Made by a program: the position numbers and the translations under genes. Shown piece after piece: positions 36,525-53,900 of a stretch of 64,000 nucleotides of DNA. Source of the stretch: Aerococcaceae bacterium zg-1292 (GTDB lineage Bacteria > Bacillota > Bacilli > Lactobacillales > Aerococcaceae); assembly GCA_016126655.1 (NCBI GenBank), contig CP065955.1, positions 2,091,001 to 2,155,000 on the forward strand, read 5' to 3'. Under the pieces are notes generated by a model, which saw nothing but the letters and a program-made list of their open reading frames with translations, searched no databases and was not told the origin of the DNA. Positions within the stretch are counted from its first letter, which is position 1, and every line of letters starts with the position of its first letter.

Positions 36525-37394
36525 ATGAAAAAACGTATATTAGCAGCACTTTTTAGCTCAATGTTATTAGGAGGCGCCGCAATTAATCCATTACACGCCC
36601 CTGTTTTTGCAGAAGAAACAACTGAACATCATGACGAAGATGACCACCACGGTGATGACCATGACCATGACCATGATGGTGACGGCTTTGAATTTGAAGC
36701 TGACCATGTCGTGAAAAAAGATGGCGATAAATATATCGTTGCGCATGGCGACCACTATCATAATGTTCCAGCAAGCGAATTAACAGAAGAACAAATAAAA
36801 GAAGCTGATGAGTATTTAGAAAAACATCCGGAAGTCACAAAAGAATATGAGATGAAAAAAGATGTTTATGCCGGCTATTTTGAAGATGACCAAGTAAAAG
36901 ACCGTGAATTATCCGACTGGGAAGGTGAATGGCAATCTGTTTTACCTTACTTAGAAGACGGGACTTTAGACATGGTAATGGAGAAAAAAGCCAAAGAAGG
37001 CAAAATGACTGCTGAAGAGTATAAAGAATACTACATGAAAGGTTATAAAACCGATGTTGACCACATTACCATTAAAGATGGAAAAATGACCTTCAAAACA
37101 GGTGACAAATCAGTGACTGGTGAGTACAAATATGAAGGCAAAGAAATCCTAAAATACGAAAAAGGTAACCGTGGTGTGCGTTTCTTATTCACTAAAGTCG
37201 GTGGTGATGAAGAAGCACCAAAATCTGTACAATTTAGCGACCACAATATCGCACCAACAAAAGTAATGCACTACCATATCTACTTCGGCGATAAATCTCA
37301 CGAAGAATTATTAAAAGAAATGGAAAACTGGCCTACATACTATCCTGCAGAATGGTCAGGTGCACAAATTATGACAGACCAATTAAACCATTAA
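36525..37394 (+). CDS. Exported histidine-rich ZinT-domain zinc-binding protein
   Basis: A 289-aa protein. Residues 1-29 are a signal peptide (MLLGGAAINPLHAPVFA|EE) without a lipobox Cys. Residues 32-52 form a His/Asp-rich metal-binding loop (HHDEDDHHGDDHDHDHD). A pneumococcal-type histidine triad follows (AHGDHYHNVPASELT, residues about 73-87). The C-terminal 180 residues are a ZinT/YodA lipocalin-like domain (SDWEGEWQSVLPYL, VMHYHIYFGDKSHEELL, WPTYYP). ZinT domains usually occur alone or fused to AdcA/ZnuA; here the fusion is to a Pht-like triad instead. It probably scavenges zinc at the cell surface. No zinc ABC transporter is in the window. Confidence 0.85.
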   Translation: MKKRILAALFSSMLLGGAAINPLHAPVFAEETTEHHDEDDHHGDDHDHDHDGDGFEFEADHVVKKDGDKYIVAHGDHYHNVPASELTEEQIKEADEYLEKHPEVTKEYEMKKDVYAGYFEDDQVKDRELSDWEGEWQSVLPYLEDGTLDMVMEKKAKEGKMTAEEYKEYYMKGYKTDVDHITIKDGKMTFKTGDKSVTGEYKYEGKEILKYEKGNRGVRFLFTKVGGDEEAPKSVQFSDHNIAPTKVMHYHIYFGDKSHEELLKEMENWPTYYPAEWSGAQIMTDQLNH

Positions 37395-37415
37395 GATACG
37401 TATTGCAATATGTAA

Positions 37416-37451
37416 AACCACTCAGCCTCATTGAAGCCGAGTGGTTTTTTT
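37416..37451 (+). terminator. Terminator of the ZinT-like gene
   Basis: AACCACTCAGCCTC pairs with GAAGCCGAGTGGTT, followed by T7. Confidence 0.85.
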
Positions 37452-37516
37452 GCTCTCTACTAGTTGTCAAAACAATCTTCATTCCGCAGAAAAAATTGGT
37501 ATTCTCGTTTTTTGAA

Positions 37517-38668
37517 TTAGAACAACTCTTTATAAAAAGCAATCGTTTCTTCTAATGTTGGTGTAAATGGATTACCTGGTGCACAGGCATCAATCATTGC
37601 ATTTTTAGATAGGTATTCAAAGTCAAAGTCTTCTTCTTTGATGTTCAACTCTGTTAATTTTTTAGGAATACCCACTGTTTCAGATAATTTTTCTATTTCT
37701 GCAATCGCATAAGCAGCACATTCTTCATCGGTTTTGCCTTCAGGATTTAAGCCTAATGCTTTAGCAACATCACGGAAAGCAGCAGGTACGCGTTTAGCAT
37801 TTTCACGCTCAATAATCGGTAATAACATCGCACAACACACACCATGCGGTAAATTATACACCGCACCTAATTGGTGTGCCATTGAGTGCACATAGCCTAG
37901 ACCAGCGTTGTTAAAGGCCATACCTCCTAAAAATATCGCATCAACCATCCCTGTACGTGCTTCAATATCAAACCCATCTTTCACTGCACGTGGTAGGAAT
38001 TCTTTAATTAATTCAATTGCACCCATGGATAATTTTTTGGTTACGCCATAAGCACCAGGTGTTACTAAGGCTTCTACCGCATGAGTCATCGCATCCATAC
38101 CTGTAGCAGCCGTTAATGCCGCTGGTTTTGAAACCATTAATTCAGGGTCATTGACGGATATTAAGGCTAATGAGTTTTTATCAACCATTACCATTTTTAC
38201 TTTACGCTCTTCATCTGTAATGACATAGTTGATAGTAAGCTCAGCAGATGTTCCCGCTGTCGTATTAATCGCAACCACTGGTAAACCTTTCTCTGACGAT
38301 TTATGTAATCCCTCGTAATCCTGAGGTTTTCCGCCATTAGTTGCTAGCACTGAAATACAGCTTGCGCAATCTTGTGGTGACCCACCTCCTAAACTGATGA
38401 TGAAGTCGCAATCATTGTCTTTTAAGACTGCTAAGCCATCCATTACATTTTTACACGTTGGATTCGCATCTACATCACTAAAGATTACAAATTCAACGCC
38501 TGCTTCTTTTAAAGGCGCTACTACTTTTGGTAAAATATCGCTACTTTCGATAAATTTATCCGTTACCAATAATGCTTTGTTATAACCTAAATCTTTAACG
38601 TATCCCCCGATTTCGTTAACACATCCTGCACCAATTAAATTGGTTGATGGTACATAAAATGTTGCCAT
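37517..38668 (-). CDS. Iron-containing alcohol dehydrogenase (group III)
   Basis: A 383-aa cytoplasmic NAD(P)-dependent oxidoreductase of the FucO/DhaT/AdhB type. Features are the GGGS nucleotide loop (FIISLGGGSPQDCA), the Fe-binding residues in GMDAMTHAVEALV, and GYVHSMAHQLGAVYNLPHGVCCAMLLP, which carries the metal-ligand His residues. Substrate could be ethanol, 1,3-propanediol or lactaldehyde. The start is ATG 38668 (MATFYVPSTN), with AGGAGAG 6-8 nt upstream; the longer frame to 38719 runs into the family 1 repeat. The leader of about 140 nt consists almost entirely of that repeat. Confidence 0.9.
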   Translation of the reverse strand: MATFYVPSTNLIGAGCVNEIGGYVKDLGYNKALLVTDKFIESSDILPKVVAPLKEAGVEFVIFSDVDANPTCKNVMDGLAVLKDNDCDFIISLGGGSPQDCASCISVLATNGGKPQDYEGLHKSSEKGLPVVAINTTAGTSAELTINYVITDEERKVKMVMVDKNSLALISVNDPELMVSKPAALTAATGMDAMTHAVEALVTPGAYGVTKKLSMGAIELIKEFLPRAVKDGFDIEARTGMVDAIFLGGMAFNNAGLGYVHSMAHQLGAVYNLPHGVCCAMLLPIIERENAKRVPAAFRDVAKALGLNPEGKTDEECAAYAIAEIEKLSETVGIPKKLTELNIKEEDFDFEYLSKNAMIDACAPGNPFTPTLEETIAFYKELF

Positions 38669-38690
38669 TATATTCTCTCTCCTTTTATTT

Positions 38691-38790
38691 GGGTTCATTC
38701 GGATTGTCTTGACGTCCACTTCAAAAATCTTCTCTGTGTAATGCTCACTCTCCAGCGGTTCAAGTCAGAGCAATCTCACGTACCCTCTGT
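38691..38790 (-). repeat. Family 1 repeat, copy D, in the alcohol dehydrogenase leader
   Basis: On the minus strand it runs from about 38790 to 38691, then the SD and start codon follow within 25 bp. The arms are GTCTTGA (38706-38712), CGT, CCACT (38716-38720) against AGCGG (38754-38758), T, TCAAGTC (38760-38766). Pairing is kept except for one mismatch in each helix. It is the shortest copy. Confidence 0.7.
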
Positions 38791-38816
38791 TGTTTTAATA
38801 ATTATTTCACAAAGTT

Positions 38817-38845
38817 ATTCTAACACGTGTTTGTGCATTTTTCAA
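38817..38845 (-). promoter_or_regulatory. Promoter of the alcohol dehydrogenase gene
   Basis: On the minus strand: TTGAAA (38840-38845), a 17-bp spacer, TAGAAT (38817-38822). The expected transcription start is near 38810, about 20 bp before the family 1 repeat. Confidence 0.65.
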
Positions 38846-38924
38846 GCGATGATTACTATTATTTTTTGACTTTTTGCGACTATATGTAACGCGAGCAGCC
38901 CGCTTTACAGTCAATATTATTATT

Positions 38925-38953
38925 GCGATTTCAAAGGAATCGTTTGAAATCGC
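38925..38953. repeat. Perfect 11-bp inverted repeat of unknown role
   Basis: GCGATTTCAAA (38925-38935) pairs with TTTGAAATCGC (38943-38953), with a 7-base loop. No T tail on either side. It lies in the 474-bp gap between the alcohol dehydrogenase and the pseudouridine synthase, which otherwise holds the promoter, repeat D and a terminator. Confidence 0.6.
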
Positions 38954-38996
38954 CAATATAACAACCTTTAGCTGTTGTTTTGTTTATATATTTTTA

Positions 38997-39050
38997 TAAA
39001 AAACTATCTGCCAGTTAATGGTTCATGCACCATTAACTGAGAGATAGTTT
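38997..39050 (-). terminator. Terminator of the pseudouridine synthase gene
   Basis: AAACTATCT (39001-39009) with AGATAGTTT (39042-39050), and AGTTAATGGT (39013-39022) with ACCATTAACT (39029-39038). On the minus strand a run of T follows. Confidence 0.85.
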
Positions 39051-39142
39051 AAAGATTCTTTTCTGTCAACTGTCTAAAATTGCTCAACTTGTGAAACGTT
39101 TATCTAAATCAATCGTAAATGAACACGCCATATAACAAAGCG

Positions 39143-39862
39143 TTAACCTAAATACGCTTTAATCAGCATTAATTCACTCGCTGTTAATTCACGATACTGT
39201 CCTGGTGCTAATTGTGAGTCTAATACGAACGGACCAAATGCAATCCGTTTCAACTGAATGACTTTCACACCAATGGATAGAAACATCTTTTTAACTTGGT
39301 GGAATTTCCCTTCTGAAATAGTCACATGCGCAATACTTTGCGTGGCATCTGCCGATAGTATTACTAGCTGTGCCGGACGACAGCGATAACCACCTTCAAA
39401 GATAATCCCTTGTTGAAATTGCTGTTGATGCCGTGCAGTTAATTTACCATTGACAACCACCTCATATGTCTTTTTTACATGATAATCCGGATGCAACATC
39501 CGAAAACCGAGTGGTCCATTAGTCGTTATTAACAGCAGGCCACTAGTGTCACGGTCCAAGCGTCCAATTGGATATAATCCAGATAACTTCGTATGATTAT
39601 CAATCAAATCAATCACGGTCACTTTATCGGCATCAGACACAGCACTCACAACACCAGTGGGTTTATTCATAACAAAATAATGTTCACGCTCACCGATTAA
39701 TTGTTGACCATTTACGATAATTGTCTGCAGATGACTATCGATGTTCTGACTGAGCGCAAGGGCTTTGTGTCCATCTACCAAAATATCACCGTCTGCCAAT
39801 AATTTTTTACGCTGTCTCTTCGAGTAATTTTTCGTCTGTATCAGTAATTTGTCTAGCCGCAC
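39143..39862 (-). CDS. RsuA/RluB/RluE-family pseudouridine synthase
   Basis: A 239-aa protein. An N-terminal S4 RNA-binding domain (RLDKLLIQTKNYSKRQRKKL) precedes the catalytic domain. The active-site Asp is in LYPIGRLDRDTSGLLLITTNG, and GKFHQVKKMFLSIG is the conserved C-terminal motif. It isomerises a uridine in 16S or 23S rRNA. The start is GTG 39862 because AAAGGAGGTG ends 5 nt before it; a frame extends to 40006 but would lack an SD. Closest in type to RsuA (16S U516), though the exact target is not readable here. Confidence 0.88.
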   Translation of the reverse strand: MRLDKLLIQTKNYSKRQRKKLLADGDILVDGHKALALSQNIDSHLQTIIVNGQQLIGEREHYFVMNKPTGVVSAVSDADKVTVIDLIDNHTKLSGLYPIGRLDRDTSGLLLITTNGPLGFRMLHPDYHVKKTYEVVVNGKLTARHQQQFQQGIIFEGGYRCRPAQLVILSADATQSIAHVTISEGKFHQVKKMFLSIGVKVIQLKRIAFGPFVLDSQLAPGQYRELTASELMLIKAYLG

Positions 39863-40003
39863 TGTGGCACCTCCTTTGCTACTCATTAAGATAATAAGTG
39901 GTTTTGTTACACGATATGAGTATGTTTTTCTTAGGTAGAAAAAGTAGTGGCAATAGTCAATTTGATACTTTATTTTATTATCCACTACACTTTTTGAACA
40001 AAG

Positions 40004-40033
40004 CAAAAGAGGGACCTTTCAGTCCCTCTTTTG
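40004..40033 (-). terminator. Terminator of collagen-like adhesin 1
   Basis: CAAAAGAGGGAC (40004-40015) pairs with GTCCCTCTTTTG (40022-40033). The same block recurs at 48695-48724, the native downstream region of adhesin 2. Confidence 0.85.
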
Positions 40034-40085
40034 TGACTAATCGTAGTAACCATTATATCACAAGAAATGATAGGGTCTCTATTGA

Positions 40086-48419
<8,334 letters not shown>

Positions 48420-48459
48420 GATTATCCTCCTTTAGAACCATTACAATATATTACAACCG

Positions 48460-48488
48460 ATTTTACTCCTTTATATTTACGTTGTCAA
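48460..48488 (-). promoter_or_regulatory. Promoter of collagen-like adhesin 1
   Basis: On the minus strand: TTGACA (48483-48488), a 17-bp spacer, TAAAAT (48460-48465). The SD AAAGGAGG follows, close to the ATG at 48419. The remaining bases to 48690 are AT-rich without a gene. Confidence 0.65.
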
Positions 48489-48694
48489 CATTTTTCAATA
48501 ATTTATACTATAAAAACCCTTGACTTGGGTATTTTTTTGTAAAAATATATTAATTGATATCAATTAATTTATCATTTCATAGAGAAATAACCGAGCTAAT
48601 AACAATCGCTTAAAAATATATTGGATTTTATTCGTCAATTAGTACAAAAAAGCCTACGCTTCACTTTATCATTCGCAACGGTTTTTGAACAAAG

Positions 48695-48724
48695 CAAAAG
48701 AGGGACCTTTCAGTCCCTCTTTTG
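48695..48724 (-). terminator. Native terminator of adhesin 2, now separated from it by an IS
   Basis: CAAAAGAGGGAC (48695-48706) pairs with GTCCCTCTTTTG (48713-48724), as at 40004-40033. The IS at 48839-50891 lies between it and the adhesin 2 gene. Confidence 0.8.
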
Positions 48725-48742
48725 TGACTAATCGTAGTAACC

Positions 48743-48838
48743 ATTATATCACAAAGAATGATAGGGTCTCTATTGATTAGCACTCTTCTTCTTTTTTCTT
48801 CTTACCTGTTACTAACACTGCGGTTGATAAGCCTAAAC
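48743..48838. repeat. 96-bp direct duplication flanking the IS, left copy
   Basis: From ATTATATCAC to GATAAGCCTAAAC. It equals 50892-50987 except for one base (CACAAAG versus CACGAAG). It contains the stop codon and last codons of adhesin 2. Confidence 0.9.
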
Positions 48839-48985
48839 GGGAGTTTGACACTTGTAAAAACATCCTGCCCTCCACAAACGCTGTCACAAGGCTTTTTTTT
48901 GCACTTTTTTTGTCAACCTTTAGTTTTACCTATTGCGTACATAACGTACACTATGGTATAATGGATATTAAAAGGAGGCATTTTT

Positions 48986-50800
48986 ATGCGAGTTCGAACA
49001 GTCAAATCTTCTAATGGTTCCATTTATTATGCAGTTATCCGAGATATAAAGAAAGAAAATGGTAAACGCTCTACACAAATTGTTGAGAATTTAGGTAGTC
49101 ATAAAAAGCTTCTTCAAGAGCACCCTGAAATGGATCCAATGGATTACGCCAAACAAGTAGCGCGTGAACTAACGGAAAAAGAAAATGAAGGTAAAATCAC
49201 CTTCATTCACCAATATGACACGAAAAGATTGATTAAACTCGGCGAGTCCAACGGTTTTGATGTAGGTCAACTTTTCCTAGATAAAATATTTTACGAGCTT
49301 AAACTCGATAAGTTATGTAAGACACTCAAAGGCTCGTCTAAGATTAGCTTTGATTTAACTGCCATCTTAAAAATGTTGATATCCACTCGCATTCTTTACC
49401 CAGGATCTAAACGTAGTTTCCTTACCTTAGCTAAGAACTATTTAACACCTCCTGATATTGATCTACATCAAATCTATCGAGGGTTAGATCTACTCTCTAA
49501 GAACATGGAAAAAATACAACAACACGCTTACCTGGCAAGTAAAGAGGTTGTAAAACGCGATACTCAGGTGCTTTTTTACGATTGCACGAACTATTTCTTT
49601 GAAATTGAAGAGGAAGATAATTTTCGTAAATATGGAGTGAGTAAAGAACATCGCCCAAACCCTATTATCCAAATGGGATTGTTTATGGACGGATCTGGTA
49701 TGCCACTAGCTTTCTCGCTCTTTGAAGGGAATAAAAATGAAATCAACTCTCTTAAGCCGATAGAGAAGCAAATCATTAAAGATTTTGAATTGTCTGATCT
49801 TATTGTCTGTACGGATGCAGGATTGAGTTCCTTTGCGAACAAACGATTTAATAGTCTCCAAAACCGTCACTATATTACGACGCATTCCATTAAAAAAATG
49901 AAAAGGGATCTCGCTGAATGGGCATTAAGTCCAGAGGGGTGGAAGATTTTTGATGGCGATTCAACAACAAAGAAAAAAGATAAAATGCTCTATCATCTTG
50001 ATGATGTCAACAGACAAATTCAAGCCTATCGTGACGGAAAGACCTCTCCTGATGGACTACGATTAATGAATGCGACTTTTTATAAGGAATCTTGGGAACG
50101 GAGAGAACTTAGTCCCGAGGAAAAACAACATCATCTTAAACCATTTGAAGAACGCTATATTGTCACATATTCTCCAAAATATCAACAGTATCAAGCAAAT
50201 ATTCGAGAAAGACAAATTAATCGGGCTTTGAAAAAATTAGAACAAACAGATCCGATGAAAAACACTAATCCCCATTCGCCTAATCGGTTCGTTAAAACGG
50301 AGTATGTAACAGAAAATGGGGAAGTAGTGAAGCTAATTTATCGAATCAATCAAGAAGCCATAGATAAAGAAGCGCAATATGATGGATTTTATTGCGTCGC
50401 AACCAATTTAGAAAGTTCGATCGAATCAATTGTTGGTATCAATAAACAACGTTGGGAAATTGAAGAGTGTTTCCGAATTTTAAAGACTGAATTTAAAAGT
50501 CGTCCGGTATATTTAAGTCGCGAGAATCGCATTCGTGCTCATTTTTTGACATGTTTCCTTTCATTATTGGTTTATCGAATTTTGGAACAACGGATGAAGG
50601 ACTATACTGTTAGTGAGATTATACAAACATTGCGTGGGATGAGGATTGCAAAAATAGCCGAAGAAGCTTTTGTACCACAGTATACACGCACCGAGATTAC
50701 TGATAAATTACATGAAATCAGTGGCTTCAGAACAGATTATGAATTCATAGAGAAAAAATCTTTTAAAAAAATTGAAAGACAGATAAAATCGGGGAAATAG
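48986..50800 (+). CDS. IS1634-family transposase
   Basis: A 604-aa DDE transposase. The catalytic acids lie in VLFYDCTNYFFEIE, LIVCTDAGLSSFANK and WEIEECFRILKTEFKSRPVY. The N-terminal part, MRVRTVKSSNGSIYYAVIRD, is typical of the long IS1634/IS1549 branch. AAAAGGAGGC precedes the ATG. The frame is complete and the ends are intact, so it may still move. It is distinct from the 529-aa transposase at 2043-3632. Confidence 0.88.
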   Translation: MRVRTVKSSNGSIYYAVIRDIKKENGKRSTQIVENLGSHKKLLQEHPEMDPMDYAKQVARELTEKENEGKITFIHQYDTKRLIKLGESNGFDVGQLFLDKIFYELKLDKLCKTLKGSSKISFDLTAILKMLISTRILYPGSKRSFLTLAKNYLTPPDIDLHQIYRGLDLLSKNMEKIQQHAYLASKEVVKRDTQVLFYDCTNYFFEIEEEDNFRKYGVSKEHRPNPIIQMGLFMDGSGMPLAFSLFEGNKNEINSLKPIEKQIIKDFELSDLIVCTDAGLSSFANKRFNSLQNRHYITTHSIKKMKRDLAEWALSPEGWKIFDGDSTTKKKDKMLYHLDDVNRQIQAYRDGKTSPDGLRLMNATFYKESWERRELSPEEKQHHLKPFEERYIVTYSPKYQQYQANIRERQINRALKKLEQTDPMKNTNPHSPNRFVKTEYVTENGEVVKLIYRINQEAIDKEAQYDGFYCVATNLESSIESIVGINKQRWEIEECFRILKTEFKSRPVYLSRENRIRAHFLTCFLSLLVYRILEQRMKDYTVSEIIQTLRGMRIAKIAEEAFVPQYTRTEITDKLHEISGFRTDYEFIEKKSFKKIERQIKSGK

Positions 50801-50824
50801 TACGCATTTTCGCACAATTCAATT

Positions 50825-50865
50825 ACCCTCTAAAACGTTGATATATCAACGTTTTAGAGGGTTTT
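50825..50865 (+). terminator. Terminator inside the IS
   Basis: ACCCTCTAAAACGTTGAT pairs with ATCAACGTTTTAGAGGGT, followed by TTTT. It faces both ways and now probably terminates adhesin 2 transcripts as well. Confidence 0.85.
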
Positions 50866-50891
50866 CTGCCTTTTTAAGTGTCAAAGACGGG

Positions 50892-50987
50892 ATTATATCA
50901 CGAAGAATGATAGGGTCTCTATTGATTAGCACTCTTCTTCTTTTTTCTTCTTACCTGTTACTAACACTGCGGTTGATAAGCCTAAAC
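50892..50987. repeat. 96-bp direct duplication flanking the IS, right copy
   Basis: The partner of 48743-48838. It supplies the stop codon and last 20 codons of the functional adhesin 2 gene. Confidence 0.9.
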
Positions 50988-53900
50988 TCATTAATCCGAT
51001 ATATGCGAAATTATGGTTTGTTTCACCTGTATTTGGTAACATTGCTGCTTTTACTGCATTGGTATTTGAAGCTTTTGGTCCTTGTTCATCTGAAGCACTT
51101 GGGTTATTTGTATCTTCAGGATTACTTGGTTTGCCTGATTCTTCAGGTCGTTTTGGTTCTTCTGGAGTACTTGGTACTTCAGGTTGTTCTGGTTCATTCG
51201 GCTTACCTGGTTCATTCGGTTGACCTGGTTCGCTTGGTTGTCCCGGTTCGTTCGGTTGTCCCGGTTCATTCGGTTGTCCCGGTTCGTTCGGTTGCCCCGG
51301 TTCATTCGGTTGTCCTGGTTTGTTCGGTTGCCCCGGTTCATTCGGTTGTCCCGGTTCGTTCGGTTGCCCGGGTTCATTCGGTTGTCCTGGTTCGTTCGGT
51401 TGCCCCGGTTCATTCGGCTTACCTGGTTCATCCGGCTTACCTGGTTTGTTCGGTTGCCCCGGTTCGCTTGGTTGATTTGGATTAGTACCTTTATCGATAA
51501 TAATCACATTAGTATTTCCATTAATATTAATCGTTAAATTAATACCAAGCAGTCTTAACTGATTCATTAATTTTTTGAATTCTTCTAACGAAATTGAGCC
51601 TTCACATGGACATTCTTTCGCATTAATAATAATTTGTTGATTAATAATATTAATGTTTGGATGAATTCCTAGTAAGGTTAATTTAGAAAGTAAATCTTCT
51701 AATTCTTTCAGTGTTAACGTTTGGTTAATATTAATATTCGTGTTTCCTGAACCCTCTTTACCATCACGTCCGTCTTTACCTGGTTCACCTTTATCGCCCT
51801 TATCGCCTTTTTCACCTTTCTTGATGATGGTTTCTGTTTTACTACCATCTGAATTAGTGATTGTAATTGTATGGCTACCGTCTTCATTTTGCTTAACGTC
51901 TACAGTTGGAGACTTGCCATCCTTGCCGTCCTTACCGTTTTTAACTGTTGTTTCAGTCTTACTGCCATCTGAATTGATAATAGTGATTGTGTGGCTGCCG
52001 TCTTCATTTTGTTTAACGTTTACAGTTGGAGACTTACCGTCTTTGCCGTCTTTACCATTTTTAACAATGGTTTCTGTTTTGCTGCCGTCCGCATGGTTGA
52101 CAGTAATGGTATGGCTGCCATCGGCATTTTCACGGACATCTATGGTTGAAGATTTGCCATCCTTACCATCTTTACCGTTCTTCACAATGGTTTCAGTCTT
52201 GTTTCCGTCTGAATTGGTAATCGTAATAGTGTGGCTGCCATCAGCATTTTGTTTAATGTCCACTGTTGGAGACTTGCCGTCTTTACCGTCGCGTCCATCA
52301 CGTCCATCTTTACCTGGTTCGCCTGGCTTACCATTTCTAACGATTGTTTCCGTTTGAGTGCCATCGGCATTCGTTATGGTAATTGTATGACTGCCATCAT
52401 CGTTTTGTTTAACGTCTATTTTCGGTGATTTTCCGTCTTTGCCATTCTCACCGTCTTTACCATTTTTAATCGTTGTTCTGGTTTTGATTCCATCAGCATT
52501 TGTAATCGTGATTGTATGACTACCGTCTTCATTTGGCTTAATATCTACGGTTGGAGACTTACCATCCTTACCGTTTTGTCCGTCACGACCATCTTTGCCT
52601 TTGTCGCCTTTTTCACCTTTCTCACCATTTTTAATAATTGTTTCAGTTGTCTTACCATCTGCATTGGTGATTTTAATTGTGTGACTGCCGTCTTCATTTG
52701 GTTTAACTTCGACTTTCGGCGTTTTTCCATCTTCACCATCAAATACAAACTCACGATTAAGTACGACATTAGTATCACGGTCACGGACGACTACCCAAGT
52801 TCCTGTTTTACCATTATGTGTACCACGTTCTGTTGTTACAGTTACTGAACGTCCATCTTTTCCGTTTTGTCCATTTTTACCTGGTTCACCTTTTGGTCCG
52901 GCTGGGCCTTGTGCACCTGGCTTGCCGTCATTACCATCACGTATGATTTGACGACCTGTTTCGATTTCTTTACCATCCGGAGTAATCTTATAAGTGATGA
53001 TTGTATAGGTGCCATCTCCGTTTTTCTTGACTTCGATACGGCTTGAAGTGCCGTTCTCACCATTTTTGCCATCCTTACCTGGCGCGCCTGGCGTTCCTTT
53101 TTCGCCATTCTTAACAACTATTGTCTTATTAGTTCCATCAGGATTTTTAATAGTAACAGTATAACTTCCATCTTTATTTTCTTTAATATCTATTGATGGA
53201 GAATTACCGTCTTTACCATTTTCACCTGGTTTTCCAGCCGGACCTTGGGGTCCCATCGGTCCTTGTGGACCTGGTCGTCCGTCTTGGCCTGGTACTCCTG
53301 GTGAGCCATCTCGACCTGGTATTCCTGGTGCTCCCTGTGGTCCCTCTGGTCCTCGTGGGCCGGCCGGACCTTGTGCACCCGGTTCGCCTTTTTCACCTGG
53401 TGTCCCCGCTGGACCTTGTGGTCCCGTTGGACCAGTTGGGCCTTGAGCACCACGTTCTCCGTCTTTTCCGGGTTTCCCGGCTGGACCCGCAGGTCCCATT
53501 GGTCCTGTTGGTCCCGCTGGACCGGCCGGACCTTGAGCGCCATCTTGTCCTGGTTTTCCATCTGCACCATTTTTTCCAGGTGTTCCTTCTGGTCCTTGCG
53601 GGCCTCGTGGGCCTTGTTCACCTTTTTCACCTGGTTCACCCTTTGGTCCTTGTGGTCCAGCTGGGCCGGCCGGGCCTTGTGCGCCTGGCTTGCCTTCGCG
53701 ACCTGGCACTCCTGGTGAGCCATCTCGACCATCTTCACCTTTCTCGCCTGGGACTCCTTGTGGACCTCGTGGGCCTACTGGACCGGCTGGGCCTTGTGCA
53801 CCATCTTTGCCGGGTGCGCCATCTGCTCCGTTTTTACCTGGTTCACCTTTGGCTCCATCTCGTCCCGGTTTTCCAGGGTCACCTTGTGGGCCCGCTGGAC

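Larger units (their letters stand above)
48839..50891 (+). mobile_element. IS1634-family insertion sequence, about 2.05 kb
   Basis: The element starts GGGAGTTTGACACTTGTAAA at 48839 and ends TTAAGTGTCAAAGACGGG at 50891; the inner terminal inverted repeat is TTTGACACTT. It holds one transposase gene and its own terminator. It is flanked by a 96-bp direct duplication. Variable and very long target duplications are a known trait of IS1634 itself in Mycoplasma mycoides, so this fits the family. Confidence 0.8.

Noticed and set aside
48743-48838. Remnant of a third collagen-like adhesin gene
   Set aside because: The fragment is fully explained as the left copy of a 96-bp duplication made by the IS insertion into adhesin 2.
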